From positions 248,001 to 312,000 of the forward strand of contig NHNW01000058.1 in assembly GCA_002786025.1 (NCBI GenBank): DNA of 64,000 nt, written 5' to 3'. A model generated the notes under the pieces. The model did not search any database. It worked only from the letters and a program-made list of their open reading frames with translations, and had not been told where the DNA came from. Numbering within the stretch: position 1 is the first letter of the stretch; the number at the start of each line of letters is the position of its first letter. The position numbers were made by a program, and so were the translations under genes. This stretch comes from Zasmidium citrigriseum. Taxonomy: Eukaryota; Ascomycota; Dothideomycetes; Mycosphaerellales; Mycosphaerellaceae. This document shows, in pieces, positions 52,666 through 62,298 of this stretch.

Positions 52666-52761
52666 CGGTCGTACGGTCGTACGGTCGTACGGTCGTACGG
52701 TCGTATAGTCGTACGGTCGTACGGTCGTACGGTTATACGGTCGTACGGTCGTGCGGTTATA
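52666..52761. repeat. 8-bp tandem array, 12 units
   Basis: The unit cggtcgta repeats 12 times without a gap. Unit 6 has tagtcgta, units 9 and 12 have cggttata, and unit 11 has cggtcgtg. The array sits 150-250 bp inside the right border of the RIP block. A second short repeat, an acgagttatata(g)-attgcg unit of about 40 bp, follows at 52,761-52,825. Confidence 0.95.
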
Positions 52762-52943
52762 CGAGTTATATAGTATTGCGACTTAGATAGGGTTACGAGT
52801 TATATAGGATTGCGAGTTATACTAAGTGTCTATTAAATGCTCTTAGTTATAGTATTAGTTTGTAGCTCTTAACCTTAATTGTCGCCTATAAGAGACGGAA
52901 CTCCTAAGAGTTATATACCCCGCCTTCGGCTCCAGAAAGCATT
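52762..52943. other. Border between RIP block and gene-rich DNA
   Basis: TG dinucleotides reappear from about 52,775 and both CA and TG become normal by about 52,930. No gene is seen apart from the tail of the truncated isochorismatase-like frame to the right. Confidence 0.7.
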
Positions 52944-53513
52944 TTAGTATGCAAAGGGGTAGTTTAATCCTCTATCTGCTTCCCTAGACTCTAAGATATA
53001 TTCTTCCCAACAAACACCGAAAAGGGGCTTATCTACTTCTAGCAAACTCTTGCAAACAGACCCCGTTTGCAAACAAACGTCTCTCGTCTTGGTGGTCAAG
53101 GTATCTTGCGGACCGAAAAGCTCCGGTGCGCCATTCCTTACGAATGGAACTGGCTGGCCGCTCTGCACTCCGAGCTCGGGCTTATGGGAGTTGACGTAGG
53201 CGACTGCGGTATAGATCGACAGAGGCGGGGGTTTTTGGGCGTGCACGGCATTGATCCAGCAGGAGAGGTTGGAGATCCAGTCTTTCCCTGCCGTGGTGTT
53301 TTCGTAGGGGTAGACGGCGCCGTTTTCGACGTCGAGATTCAGGACCGCGTAGTACTTGCCGAAGCTGAGGCTGGAGGACTCGTTAGCGGGGATGCTGGAG
53401 GCTATGCAGGTCGGGTGGCAGTTGTAGCCGATGCTGTTGGACGTGTCGAGCTGGGCGAGGGCGAGGAGAGGTAGGGTAGCCGTGAGGCCGAAGGTCTTGA
53501 AGATCGAAGACAT
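52944..53513 (-). pseudogene. Secreted isochorismatase-like protein, 3' truncated at the RIP border
   Basis: The ATG-started frame of 189 codons begins with a signal peptide (hydrophobic core TLPLLALA, likely cut after residue 20) and has N-glycosylation sites at NESS, NTTA and NLSC. Residues 53-115 (KYYAVLNLDVENG, a conserved Trp at 86, PPPLSIYT, then KPELG) resemble the start of the isochorismatase/cysteine-hydrolase fold, with D61 at the catalytic-Asp position. The family normally continues for more than 100 residues with a catalytic Lys and Cys. Here resemblance stops near residue 143, and the last ~45 codons are low-quality sequence running to a stop 20 bp from the RIP block. The 3' half appears to have been replaced by the repeat. 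It could still be expressed as a short secreted protein. Assignment is by eye. Confidence 0.5.
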
Positions 53514-54239
53514 CGTTGCACAGAATGTTGTTCGTCAAGCTTGTCCTCCTCCAACACCCGCTACGGATGCAGGATTATATATCCTTATACCACCAACCGC
53601 AAACCACAGCCTGGTGGCTTGGTCATCTCTTTCAGCCGCAGCAATGACGACGAATATCCTTCACCAGCAGATCTGATTCGACATGGCAAAGTCCTTCTTT
53701 GGTGCCGGCTTGGCGCGTTGTGTGCCTGTCCAAGTAACCTCAGAGATAAGCTTCGAAGGATCCTGCATATGTCAACTTTAAATCCTACCTGCGAGGCTCC
53801 AGGTACGCTGTACCCTACTTCCACATGATCCTTCACAGGTACGGGCATGGGGGGTGACCCGTATCGAAGGTAAACAACTTGTGCCCGTCTGAACGAAGCT
53901 TTGGTGGTGCCGATCGGCAGTGTCGTGCACCCAGAAGTGTAGTTTTGGTAGATTTTGTCCGTTCAAGTGACCGATATAGCGGCTCCGTCGACTTGCGGCT
54001 TTCAGAAATATATGGCTCGTGGCCTGTCACCGCGACCATGGGGCAAAATGCTTGTGGTACGACCGCATGGCGACTGAAAAGCTGGTGCCAAATACGAGCC
54101 AAATGCGAGTGATTGCGGCGGAGAAATCCGGTCGAAACACAGTGTCATATGTGGTGTGAAGTCGAAGTGAGGCCTCTCTGTACATTTAGTCTTTACCAAG
54201 TCCACTCATACACATACTGTACACCCTTGGCCCTCTCCC
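53514..54239. other. Intergenic spacer, presumed promoter of the isochorismatase-like gene
   Basis: About 0.7 kb with normal composition. A TATA-like attatatatcc lies at about 53,573-53,583, 60 bp upstream of the minus-strand ATG. Several short frames here look like chance; no conserved protein was recognised. Confidence 0.5.
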
Positions 54240-55287
54240 TCACTTCTTCACCGTCTGCGCCCTGTTCTGTCCCCCGACTGGCTTCGCAGCCGGCACCGCA
54301 GGCAACAAACTCCTCACCTTGTCCAACAACCTCTCCCCATCCTTCGAAAGATAACTCCCATTCAACAACGTCAACCTCGCCACATCCTGCAAAGCCGGCT
54401 GTCCCTTATAAGTCTCCTTCGAGAGAACCTCATTCCGATCGTAAGTCCCCTTGACAAGCCTATCTGCCATGACCTGACCGAGCCTCCGGTTCAAATGCTC
54501 CCATCGCGGCCGACGAGGTCGCTTCTCCGGACTATACGGGATGGAGACGGATTTCAATCGATCGCGGATCACGCCTTCGAAATTGTTGCCGGCGATGGTT
54601 GCGGCGCCTTTTCCGGCGTTGAGGAGGGCGCGGCGTTTGGGGGTTCGTGGTGTAAACGGAGATCCTTTCGACACACCGCTCCCCTCTTCTTCCACACGCT
54701 CCACTGCAGGTCTATAGCTCCTCTCAACCCACTCCTGATGATGTCCCGGATTCGCCTCCACACCACCTATAACCTCCTCTCCCCTAGCTCCTCCCACAGG
54801 CCGTCCAACGCCCTGCGCATTAGGCCCCTCTCTTCCCGCGGAGACGTTCTCGCCCATTCTACCCTCTGCACCCATTTGATCGGGTGTTTCCAGGAATCCT
54901 GCATCTTTACCAGGCGGTGAGGGAGGAGCGTGAAAAGCTCCCGTGGCACTGCCGGGGCCGCTCATTTCGCCTGTGCTTGCGCTGATGGAGGGGGAGGGAG
55001 GGGGGCCTTTCTGCAGCATGGAGATTTCGGAGGAGATGCGGGCGGAGCGTTCGGCGCGGGAGGATTTCTTGGATGCTGGGATGTCATCGTCAGTAGGGAG
55101 ATTGGAGTAGAGGTGGTGAAAATTGCGTACTGTTAGATGGCCTCCCCTGATCGCTGCTCGATTCGCCCTCTCCGCGGCGGAGGGAGGCGTGAAAACATCT
55201 TGCGCATTGTCCGCTGCGTAAGTATTGACTGCGCAGCCATTGACGCTCTGTCGAGCTCAGCGCTGATAGGGAGCGCTTTGAGAACAT
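54240..55287 (-). CDS. Conserved hypothetical protein, predicted mitochondrial (two exons)
   Basis: Exons are 55,131-55,287 and 54,240-55,075, giving 330 residues. The 55-bp intron has a GTACGC donor, a TACTGAC branch site and a CAG acceptor, and splicing joins the frames exactly. The start is the ATG at 55,287. The N-terminus (MFSKRSLSALSS, with RSQYLRSGQCARCFHAS) is rich in Arg, Ser and Leu with no acidic residues over most of its first 40 positions, like a mitochondrial presequence. The middle is Gly/Pro/Ser-rich and probably disordered. The last ~110 residues (from NFEGVIRDRLKSV through RRLGQVMADRLVKGTYDRNE to LLNGSYLSKDGERLLDKVRS) look like the conserved domain. No family is recognised. 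Mitochondrial location is an inference. Confidence 0.75.
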
Positions 55288-55462
55288 GTTGTGTGGTGCC
55301 AATGGGTGATGTGAAGCTGGAAGCTTGAGATGGAGTTCAAAGCGCCAAGATTTTGATTACCCTTTGCGGAACACGTCACGTGCATAGAGACTAGCCTTCT
55401 GTATCTGTAGATCGTCTATACCTATAGCGTCTCGCATCGCGGCATCACGGTTCACATTTGGA

Positions 55463-56077
55463 CTATCCATTAAACGGTATTGATATACGCCACACTGTCC
55501 CTGGCTCACGCACCGGTCTCTTATCTTTTGCAAATCTCCTCTTCTCCTCCTCAAGCTCCTCCTTCCACTTTCGCCATCGTCGCATCGTATTCTCCCTATT
55601 CCATTCATGCTCTCTCATCCATCTCGTAGAACTCTCATTCGTCGCCTTGCTATCTCTAAATGTCAAGTCTCTGTCCTCGCCATCTGAAACCGCCGACGGC
55701 CGTTTCAACTTTCGTTTGTACAGCTCGGTGCCATGGAGCTCGTCGGCGAAATGATCGTCACTACGTCTTTTGTCTAGGCTCTTTTTCTGATCCTGCAACC
55801 GCTCTTCGCGTTTGAGGGCGTTGAGGACCTTGCGGTTCTGACCGACGGGATGGTCTCTGTTGGAAAGCTTTGATGGACCTGGTGTGGGTGATTGGACGTT
55901 GATTGTAGGGAGACGAGAGAGTGCTTCGGCGTGAGCCTGTGCTATTGCCTTCAGTGCTTCTTTACTATTTGGAGATGGTGATCGGCCTCTTGTCTCGGGT
56001 CTGGGTCGCTGGGGTTGTTTGCGAGAGGGATGGCGGATGCGGTTCCACAGCCTTTTGAGGAAGTCACCAATAGCCAT
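55463..56077 (-). CDS. Basic hypothetical protein with C-terminal coiled coil
   Basis: A single-exon frame of 204 residues, using the ATG at 56,077 (a TTG lies three codons upstream). It is strongly basic and charged. A Pro/Arg/Ser-rich N-terminal third (SRKQPQRPRPETRGRSPSP) is followed by an Ala-rich helix (KEALKAIAQAHAEALSRL), then a C-terminal region dense in Trp, Glu, Lys and Arg (STRWMREHEWNRENTMRRWR, KWKEELEEEKRRF) that should form a long helix or coiled coil. No catalytic motif or family is recognised. The RSPSP and KRKLKRP runs suggest a nuclear or RNA-associated role, but that is speculation. Codon use and composition match the neighbours. Confidence 0.65.
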   Translation of the reverse strand: MAIGDFLKRLWNRIRHPSRKQPQRPRPETRGRSPSPNSKEALKAIAQAHAEALSRLPTINVQSPTPGPSKLSNRDHPVGQNRKVLNALKREERLQDQKKSLDKRRSDDHFADELHGTELYKRKLKRPSAVSDGEDRDLTFRDSKATNESSTRWMREHEWNRENTMRRWRKWKEELEEEKRRFAKDKRPVREPGTVWRISIPFNG

Positions 56078-56247
56078 GCTGTTCAAGTGAGCTTGACGGG
56101 ACCTCGCAATCAGGCTGCTGTGACGGTGGAATAGTATGAACTCTTCTGATCATAAACAATCAGCTGTCTCGATTGCAAGCAAGATTCATCGCAGCCAGAT
56201 CTTGATTCCACGCAGATCATCTTTGCCGATGTATTTTCGTGCCCTCT

Positions 56248-57155
56248 TCAGACAGCGTAATCTCCGTTCCAGAAATCCACCAGGTCCGAGTGCACAGCAT
56301 CACCTTGTAGGCGGCGGAGCTGCTCCAGCCTGCCTCGAGCGCTACCATCTTCTGTCTCCTGCGTATTTGCTGGAATGGTACCACGCTGACTCGATCGTCG
56401 TGGATCCATACTGTCGGTCATGTTGATTGCTGAAGCCGGCGATTGCGATACGCCTGTACAAGCTCCTGCCAGATCTCGCAAGTCCGTAAAGAGATCGGTG
56501 ACCAAAAACGCAGCTTGATCGTCCAGTAGGGGCTGGACGCTGCATTGCCGGAGCAGATCGAACGTGGTGATGCTCGATATCTGAGGTCTCGTACGTGAAG
56601 CTGTAAGTGCTGCGTGATGGCTCTTGAGGAGGTTGACGAGACCGTCCAGCTTTGACAAAGGTAGAATTGGAATGGCTGGGATCTCGACGTGGCTCATCAT
56701 CTCGGCCTGGAGCTTGGTGTAGGCGAGCATTCCTGCTGCTGAAGCATCCCGGTGGACATCATCTCCTGGAGACAGAAGGAAGACGATGACCACATCTTTG
56801 CCGCCGGTGAGAGACGCGAAACGCTGGATGCGTTGAAAGGCCGACGGGAAGGCGGACTCTGTGACAGCGGATGGCGAGAGCAACAGCACTCTCAGCTGGC
56901 GGGTGGTGTGCCCGTTGCCTGTAGTCGGCAGAGGGATGGCGATGTCATGTGTCTTGAGGTCATTCTCTGAGATCTCGTTAGTACGTCTGCTTCAACGTTA
57001 GAAGCCGTGACAGACCGCGAAGGCCGAGGGAAGATGCATAGGTCAGCGAGTTGACGACGCTCGCGAAGGACCTTCGTCGCCGCAGCGAAGTGCAAAACAT
57101 GGTGGGTCTGGATCGCTATGGTGTCAGTTATTGGTGAGGTGATGGAGGCCACCAA
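56248..57155 (-). CDS. Conserved-looking hypothetical protein, spliced, start unresolved
   Basis: The main exon runs from about 56,966 to the stop at 56,248. Its frame reads NDLKTHDIAIPLPTTGNG, then a hydrophobic VVIVFLLSP strand, and ends GDAVHSDLVDFWNGDYAV. Upstream a second coding segment (about 57,056-57,155: ASITSPITDTIAIQTHHVLH, FAAATKVLRERR) joins it best through an intron at 56,967-57,055, with a perfect TACTAAC branch site, a CAG acceptor and a weak GTCAAC donor. A shorter intron using GTCACG at about 57,010 is also possible. The first segment has no in-frame ATG; an acceptor-like CCTCAG just before it suggests another upstream exon. The fold looks alpha/beta. No family is recognised. 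Confidence 0.5.
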
Positions 57156-57300
57156 AGCCTGAGGTTGAATTAAGCTCTCGCGCGAGAAATTGGCAGCATG
57201 TGGAAGGAACGACCATCAGCGGGACTGCCTTCCTAAGAGGACTGTTCAGAGTAGCGGGGTATCATTTGGTATGGACAAGAGTGGAGAGTTGTTCTATACA

Positions 57301-58232
57301 TCACCGTTCCTTCGTTGCCGCTGTCACCGAGTCCACTCGCGCCGGCGGCCTTTCTGGCTTTCCTTTCGCCTGCTCTATCACGCCCTCTTTGGCCTTCTTC
57401 TCCTTTTCGCTCTCTGCGCTCTGCTCAGCAATGGCCTTTGCCTTTCTGATGGGCACAATAGGCTCCTCTGCCTTGGGCGGCTTGCCAATGTCGTGCTCCT
57501 CCTCCATGATTGCGGTATCCTCCGCCTCTCTCCTTCCCCACGTCAATGGATTGTACCAGCTGGCACTCTGCCTGGCCTTCTTCGCCGCCTTGATCCTCTC
57601 GCTCAAGTCATGCAGCGTCTCCAAGTCAGGATCCAGCTTGGCCCTCAGACTCTCCACCTCGCTCTCGAGCTGTTCCAACCGCTCAGCAACATCATCCCGT
57701 CTCGCCGACTCCTTCTTGCGGCTGCGCCAAGTCTCCACCAGGAGCAATCCCACCGCGACCGCGAAGATGAAGGCTTCTGAGAAGAAATTGGCGCCCAATT
57801 CTATTGCTCGAGCCTCGGAGAGCGGACGGATCTTGACTTTGACTTGTTTCTCTTCCTCCTTCTTCCCATCTGCTGCCTCTTTGGCTTTCTGTTCGTCATA
57901 TCTCTTCTGCTCTTCTGCTGTTCGAACAGTCGGAGTCTCCTCCTGTCTCTTCTTCTCATCGGCCGCCCTCTTCTGTCGATCATGCATTCGCTGCTGGGCT
58001 TCCGGATCGTGGAGGATGCCTAACCGCATACGCATATCGATTCGATGGACTCGCTGAGCCTGGGCGACTGCGAATCGACGGAAGCCATCGTGCTCTTTGG
58101 CTTGTCGCTTGATGTAATTCTGCGACCGCAATCAGCCTGGACAATTTATCGATGGCAGCCAAGAGATCGTACGCCGATGGGTTTGGCGGCTGTCCGGATG
58201 ACAAGCGAGAGGAGCTTGAAGGTGAGAGACAT
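57301..58232 (-). CDS. OPA3-like mitochondrial protein (two exons)
   Basis: Exon 1 (58,173-58,232) encodes 20 residues (MSLTFKLLSLVIRTAAKPIG). A 53-bp intron (58,120-58,172; GTACGA donor, CTGATTG branch region, GCAG acceptor) separates it from exon 2, giving 292 residues. The family signature is clear. There is a short hydrophobic N-terminus ending in AAKPI, then IKRQAKEHDGFRRF, VHRIDMRMRLGIL, and after a charged insert ELGANFFSEAFIFAVAVGLL (about residues 127-146), the membrane-associated segment of OPA3. A coiled coil follows at about 158-205. Animal OPA3 acts in mitochondrial outer/inner membrane shape and lipid balance; the fungal role is less known. The length exceeds the animal proteins (about 180) because of the charged linker and C-terminal tail. 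It is divergent from the polo kinase gene. Confidence 0.85.
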
Positions 58233-58592
58233 GGCAGGGATTGGTCAAGAACGAGACTGGGTACTCCGACCCAGAAAGGAGATCAACACATATCCAATTC
58301 ACCACATTGCGGTTTTCTCAACCCATCGGTGCATTTCGTGTCCTTGACCAATGCGGCTGAGGCAGTCGTCGGTGGTCGGAGTGGGATGTACGAGCGGAGC
58401 TCAGCCCGCGTTGTCCCTGACAACCAAACCGCACAAGCGAGCCATCAACAGAAGCTTCACGCCGACCTCTACATCGCATGTTCTCGACACGACCATATCC
58501 TGCATTGGAGATTTCGTCAACACATCTCGGGACATCCTAATCGCATGTTCTCGCCACGACATATCCGGTGACAACAGAAGACTCCCACCGTC
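58233..58592. promoter_or_regulatory. Divergent promoter region, OPA3-like gene and polo kinase
   Basis: The 360 bp between the two ATGs must contain both promoters and 5' leaders. A near-direct repeat is visible: cgcatgttctcgacacgac at about 58,476 and cgcatgttctcgccacgaca at about 58,542, spaced 66 bp. No TATA box stands out. A shared regulatory role is inferred only from the layout. Confidence 0.6.
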
Positions 58593-61500
58593 ATGTCTTC
58601 CTCCATACACGCGCAACCCCCTCCGCCCGTGGTCCCAGAATCCGAAACGAGCGGGATCAGCTACATTACTGGCAATGCTTTGGGCAAGGGAGGCTTTGCG
58701 ATCTGCCACAAGGCCGAGAGATACCAGGGTAGCAAGCCTACGGGACAGATTGTCGCGTTGAAAATTGTCAAGTCACATATGGAGCCCAAGAAGCTGGAGC
58801 AGAAGGTATGCCACCGCGGCAAGACGGTCTCTTCTAAGCTAATGAATCCTAGTTCGTCACCGAGCTCCAAATACACAGCAAACTCACGCATCCGAACATC
58901 GTCACTTTCTTCCGCGCTTTCTCCTTCCAGACGAGTACCTATGTCGTCCTCGAACTTTGCTCCAATGGATCCCTCGCCGACATGCTGAAGAAGCGGAAGT
59001 ACCTTACCCTACCAGAGATTCGGAGACTGGTGATACAGGTCTGCGGCGCGGTCAAGTACTTACATCACAGACACATTGTACATCGCGATTTGAAGACTGG
59101 CAATCTCTTCCTCGATCACAATATGGATGTGAAGGTTGGCGACTTTGGGTTGGCGGCTTTGTTGGTTACTGAGAGGGAAATGGAAGTGAGGAGGCGGACA
59201 ACCATGTGCGGGACACCCAACTATCTGGCACCGGAGATTTTGGAGAAGGGCAAGGGACATGACGAGAAGGTTGATCTGTGGGCAATCGGTGTCATCGCAT
59301 ACACTCTGGCAGTGGGCAAGGCGCCGTTCCACGCGAGCACCAAAGAGGAGATTTACAAGAAGCTACGCTCGGGAACATACACCTGGCCGGAGCTCAGCGC
59401 GACGACAAATCAGAGTGCAGATTTGAGGGATCTGGTCTCGAGCCTGCTCGTCCCCGAGGAGCAGAGACCACTACCGGATATGATTGTCAGCCATCAGTTT
59501 TTCAGAATCGCCTTCGTCCCAGATCGGATACCCGAGTCAGCAAAGGAAAGAACACCAGTCTGGCCAGAGATGCCATTACCTTCAGCAGAGACGATTCGCA
59601 AAGGATACAGCGAGACCTGGTACAGCCTCTGCAAGGAATCCGGAGTTGGCGAGTACGAGGAGGGCAAATGCTTTCCTCTCAACGGCGGCCGCAAAGTGCG
59701 CAGTATTGTCCACGACATGGCTAAGGAGGCGCAGGCGGGCCGCTCACCAACTATGCCGATTCCTCATGACACCGTCTATGTGTCGACTGTTAGCGACTTC
59801 GACGGACCTCGGGCAGCAAGTCCTCCAGTGGAGACGATGCGGATGAAGGCGTCAACGCGTGGATTGAAGGAGATCTCACACAATGAGGTGGCTTCAACGC
59901 GGGCTCGAAATGTCGACACGCAGAAAGCTGCGAAGGATGCTGAGTTAATGCCACCACCGCGAGCCCCTTCAAGGGCTGCGAGATCAGGCACGGTACGTCG
60001 AGCTGCGCGAACCATCAGCGAAGAGACTGCCAACTCAGAAACTGTGAAGGTTGCTTCAGACAATTCTTCAGGACCTTCATCATCGGCTACACTACGAGTG
60101 TCGAAGATTAGGCCAGCACTAGTCACCACGAAGAGCGCACCTGAATCAAGCTCGGCTCTGAAGGAGTCAAACTCGACCTACCGAACGGCACCGATACGGC
60201 AGAACTCAGACGGCGCAGAACCCACCTTGGAGAAGCCTCAGCGAACAGGAACTACGAAGCGAGCAGCAGATGCCAGTCTGGCCCGACGACCACGCGGTGC
60301 GAGGACAGTCAAAGAGAGACCAACTTCCCCAGTTGAGACAGCAGCGCCAACAGTGCCTGTCGCTGCAAGAACAACCAAGGAGAGAGCCCAATCTCCACCG
60401 GATGTTCAAGGACCATTGGCAACACTCGACGAGCTCAAGGACGCCCTTCCCTTTAAGTATCGGAAGAAACATCCTGCCGCCGAAGTGATCGAGATCCCAT
60501 CAGACCACGAGTCCGACGAGAAGGAGTCAAAGCCATCAGCATCTGGGACACTCAGCCTCTCCCGACCCCCTCAAATGGCCAGACGCCTCCCCCAATCCCA
60601 GCGAAAGACCATCCCAGAAATCGACCCAGCAATCCCAGAGACAGACCCAACAACCGTCCTCACCCGCCTCGCCGAATTCCGCGACAACCTCTCCGCAGCC
60701 CTACAAAAGCCCACCTCAACATCCAAACTCACCTCCACCCACCGCGACGAGCAAATCTCCTCGAACCTCCCCTTCGTCTCCCGCTGGGTCGACTACAGCC
60801 GCAAACACGGCATAGGCTACGTCCTCTCCGACGGCACCGTCGGCTGCATAATCAACGGTACCGCAAAACCCAACGCCACTCCAACGCCAGTAACACACGT
60901 CCTGGTGCGCAATGGCCAGCGCTGGCTACAGAAAGTCGGCAAGAATAAAGACTTCGCCGGTATTGATCAAGTCCCGATCGAGTTCTTCGAGGATCGAGAC
61001 GAAGAGGGGATTAAGCGGAAAGTGTACAAGGGGTTGGGGAGTGTGAAGGAGGGGCCATTGGCTGTGGAGGCGGAGAGGAGGAGGACGTTGAGTGTGCTTT
61101 GGGTTAAGTTTGGGAGGTATATGTGTCAGAGTCTTGATGGGGAAGAGAGTTCTCTCTCCACGTCGGGGGAGAATTTTGTGAGGTTTTATCAGAGGATTGG
61201 ATGTGTGGGTGTTTGGGCGTTTAAGGATGGGTCGTTGCAGGTACGTCCCCCAAATCCCCTCCCAGCGAACATGTGCTAACGTAAGGGATTGATAGGTCCA
61301 CTTCCCCGACCACACCAAACTCGTCCTCTCCCCAAGCGGAAACCACATCTCCGCAACCCTCCTCTCCCTCGACGCCACTACGCACTTATCCCGACACGGC
61401 GACCTTTTACCGGCACACGTCACCTCCCGCCAAGTCTTCGCCGACAGCATCCCCTCTCTCCTCTTCGACGGCGGACGCGTCCGTCAGCGACTCGTGAAGG

Positions 61501-61688
61501 CGAATCAACTCCCTCAGAAACTTGAGTTTGTGCTGAATGTTGTGGGACAGTGGACGGCGAATGGCGGTTTGGGACGTGTTGATGAGGATGAGGGAGGAGA
61601 GGGGTTGGGTTGGACAGGGTTGTGTGTTAGGGAGCAGGGGGGACGGAGGGGGGAGAGGGTTACTGTGGGGAGGTTTGGTGGGGATTGA
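58593..61688 (+). CDS. CDC5: Polo-like serine/threonine kinase (three exons)
   Basis: Exons 58,593-58,805, 58,853-61,240 and 61,296-61,688 encode 997 residues. Intron 1 is 47 bp (GTATGC, CTAAG/CTAAT branch region, CCTAG). Intron 2 is 55 bp (GTACGT, TGCTAAC, GATAG). Kinase domain: glycine loop GKGGFA at 31, VALK lysine K57, helix-C E75, HRD with D150, DFG at 168, T-loop TTMCGTPNY with T188, APE at 197. The ~430-residue linker is basic and Ser/Thr/Pro-rich. Polo box 1 starts at about 710 (SRWVDYSRKHGIGYVLSDG, W716). Polo box 2 starts at about 846, with the phosphopeptide pincer H873 and K875 in DHTKLVLSP. Polo kinases phosphorylate mitotic entry, spindle and cytokinesis targets at spindle poles and kinetochores. 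All catalytic and docking residues are present. The symbol follows yeast usage for the orthologue. Confidence 0.95.
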
Positions 61689-62298
61689 GTGGAAGAAAGA
61701 AGATGTTTGGTGGAAAGATCAGGAGCATTGATATTCAGCGCAGCAACAGCGATGATGGATGAAGTGAAACGGCCGAGATTTGGGCGTGGCGTTTTGGAAA
61801 GGGGCTTTTTGAGGCCTTGTTGGATACATGATGTGCATTGTGCTTGGCGTTGTTCAAGGGAAAGGGGCGGGTGGTGCATAGATGTTAATTCCTGTCTCGT
61901 ATAGCGGTCCTTTCTCTCGGTACCTCAATGAACGGCATGGCACTTCGACATGTTCTCCTCACATGCAGAGATCGAATGTATGGTTCTTGAAAGTCTCTCA
62001 TTTGCTGTTTAGGGGGAGGCTGCAGAACACCGCCCTACGTAATGCAGACTACCAAGTGGAGGCTAGAAAGAAGCCTTTGGTCTCGCCGCTCAAACATGCA
62101 CGCAATGCAAGTGTCGGCCGTGTCGAATTCATTCATCAGTCGTCGTTCATGCTCCGCCGTGAAGCTCGTGCTTCTCGTCCCATTATACTTCCTCATCAAC
62201 AGCATCAGGGGCTTTCCATACGCCACCGAAAAACCAAGCACAAAAGGTCCGCCCCTGTCGCTCAATCACACCCGAATCCTCCCTCCCCCATATCTCGG
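61689..62298. other. Convergent spacer between polo kinase and LanC-like gene
   Basis: About 0.6 kb lies between the two stop codons and so holds both 3' untranslated regions. Frames of up to ~240 codons pass through here but overlap the LanC-like exon antisense or lack any recognisable feature. No RNA gene was seen. Confidence 0.6.

Larger units (their letters stand above)
1..52920. repeat. RIP-mutated transposon-derived block
   Basis: Across about 52.9 kb CA and TG dinucleotides are almost missing, while TA is hugely over-represented and CG remains common. That is the product of C-to-T change at CpA on both strands, the established hallmark of repeat-induced point mutation in Pezizomycotina. 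The block holds no intact gene, because CAG, CAA and TGG codons have become stops. Reading through those stops restores long frames of mobile-element proteins, described in separate entries. The right border near 52.92 kb is abrupt: normal CA and TG use resumes within about 100 bp. RIP as the cause is inferred from composition, with high confidence. Confidence 0.95.

Noticed and set aside
1..52920. An organelle genome or an alternative genetic code in which TAG/TAA encode Gln
   Set aside because: The right-hand genes use the standard code, and the loss of CA/TG affects non-coding repeats as well as coding relics, which RIP explains and code reassignment does not.
53067..53474. A 135-codon plus-strand frame opposite the isochorismatase-like gene
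   Set aside because: It is Gly/Val/Asp-rich in the way antisense frames of GC-rich genes are, and the minus frame has a signal peptide and family resemblance.
53585..54205. Several short frames on both strands in the spacer at 53.5-54.2 kb
   Set aside because: They overlap one another, start mostly at non-ATG codons, and show no domain or splice structure.
57200..58057. A 285-codon plus-strand frame opposite the OPA3-like gene
   Set aside because: It is Ser/Leu-rich, as expected of the complement of a Lys/Glu/Ala-rich coiled-coil gene, and the minus strand carries the OPA3 signature.
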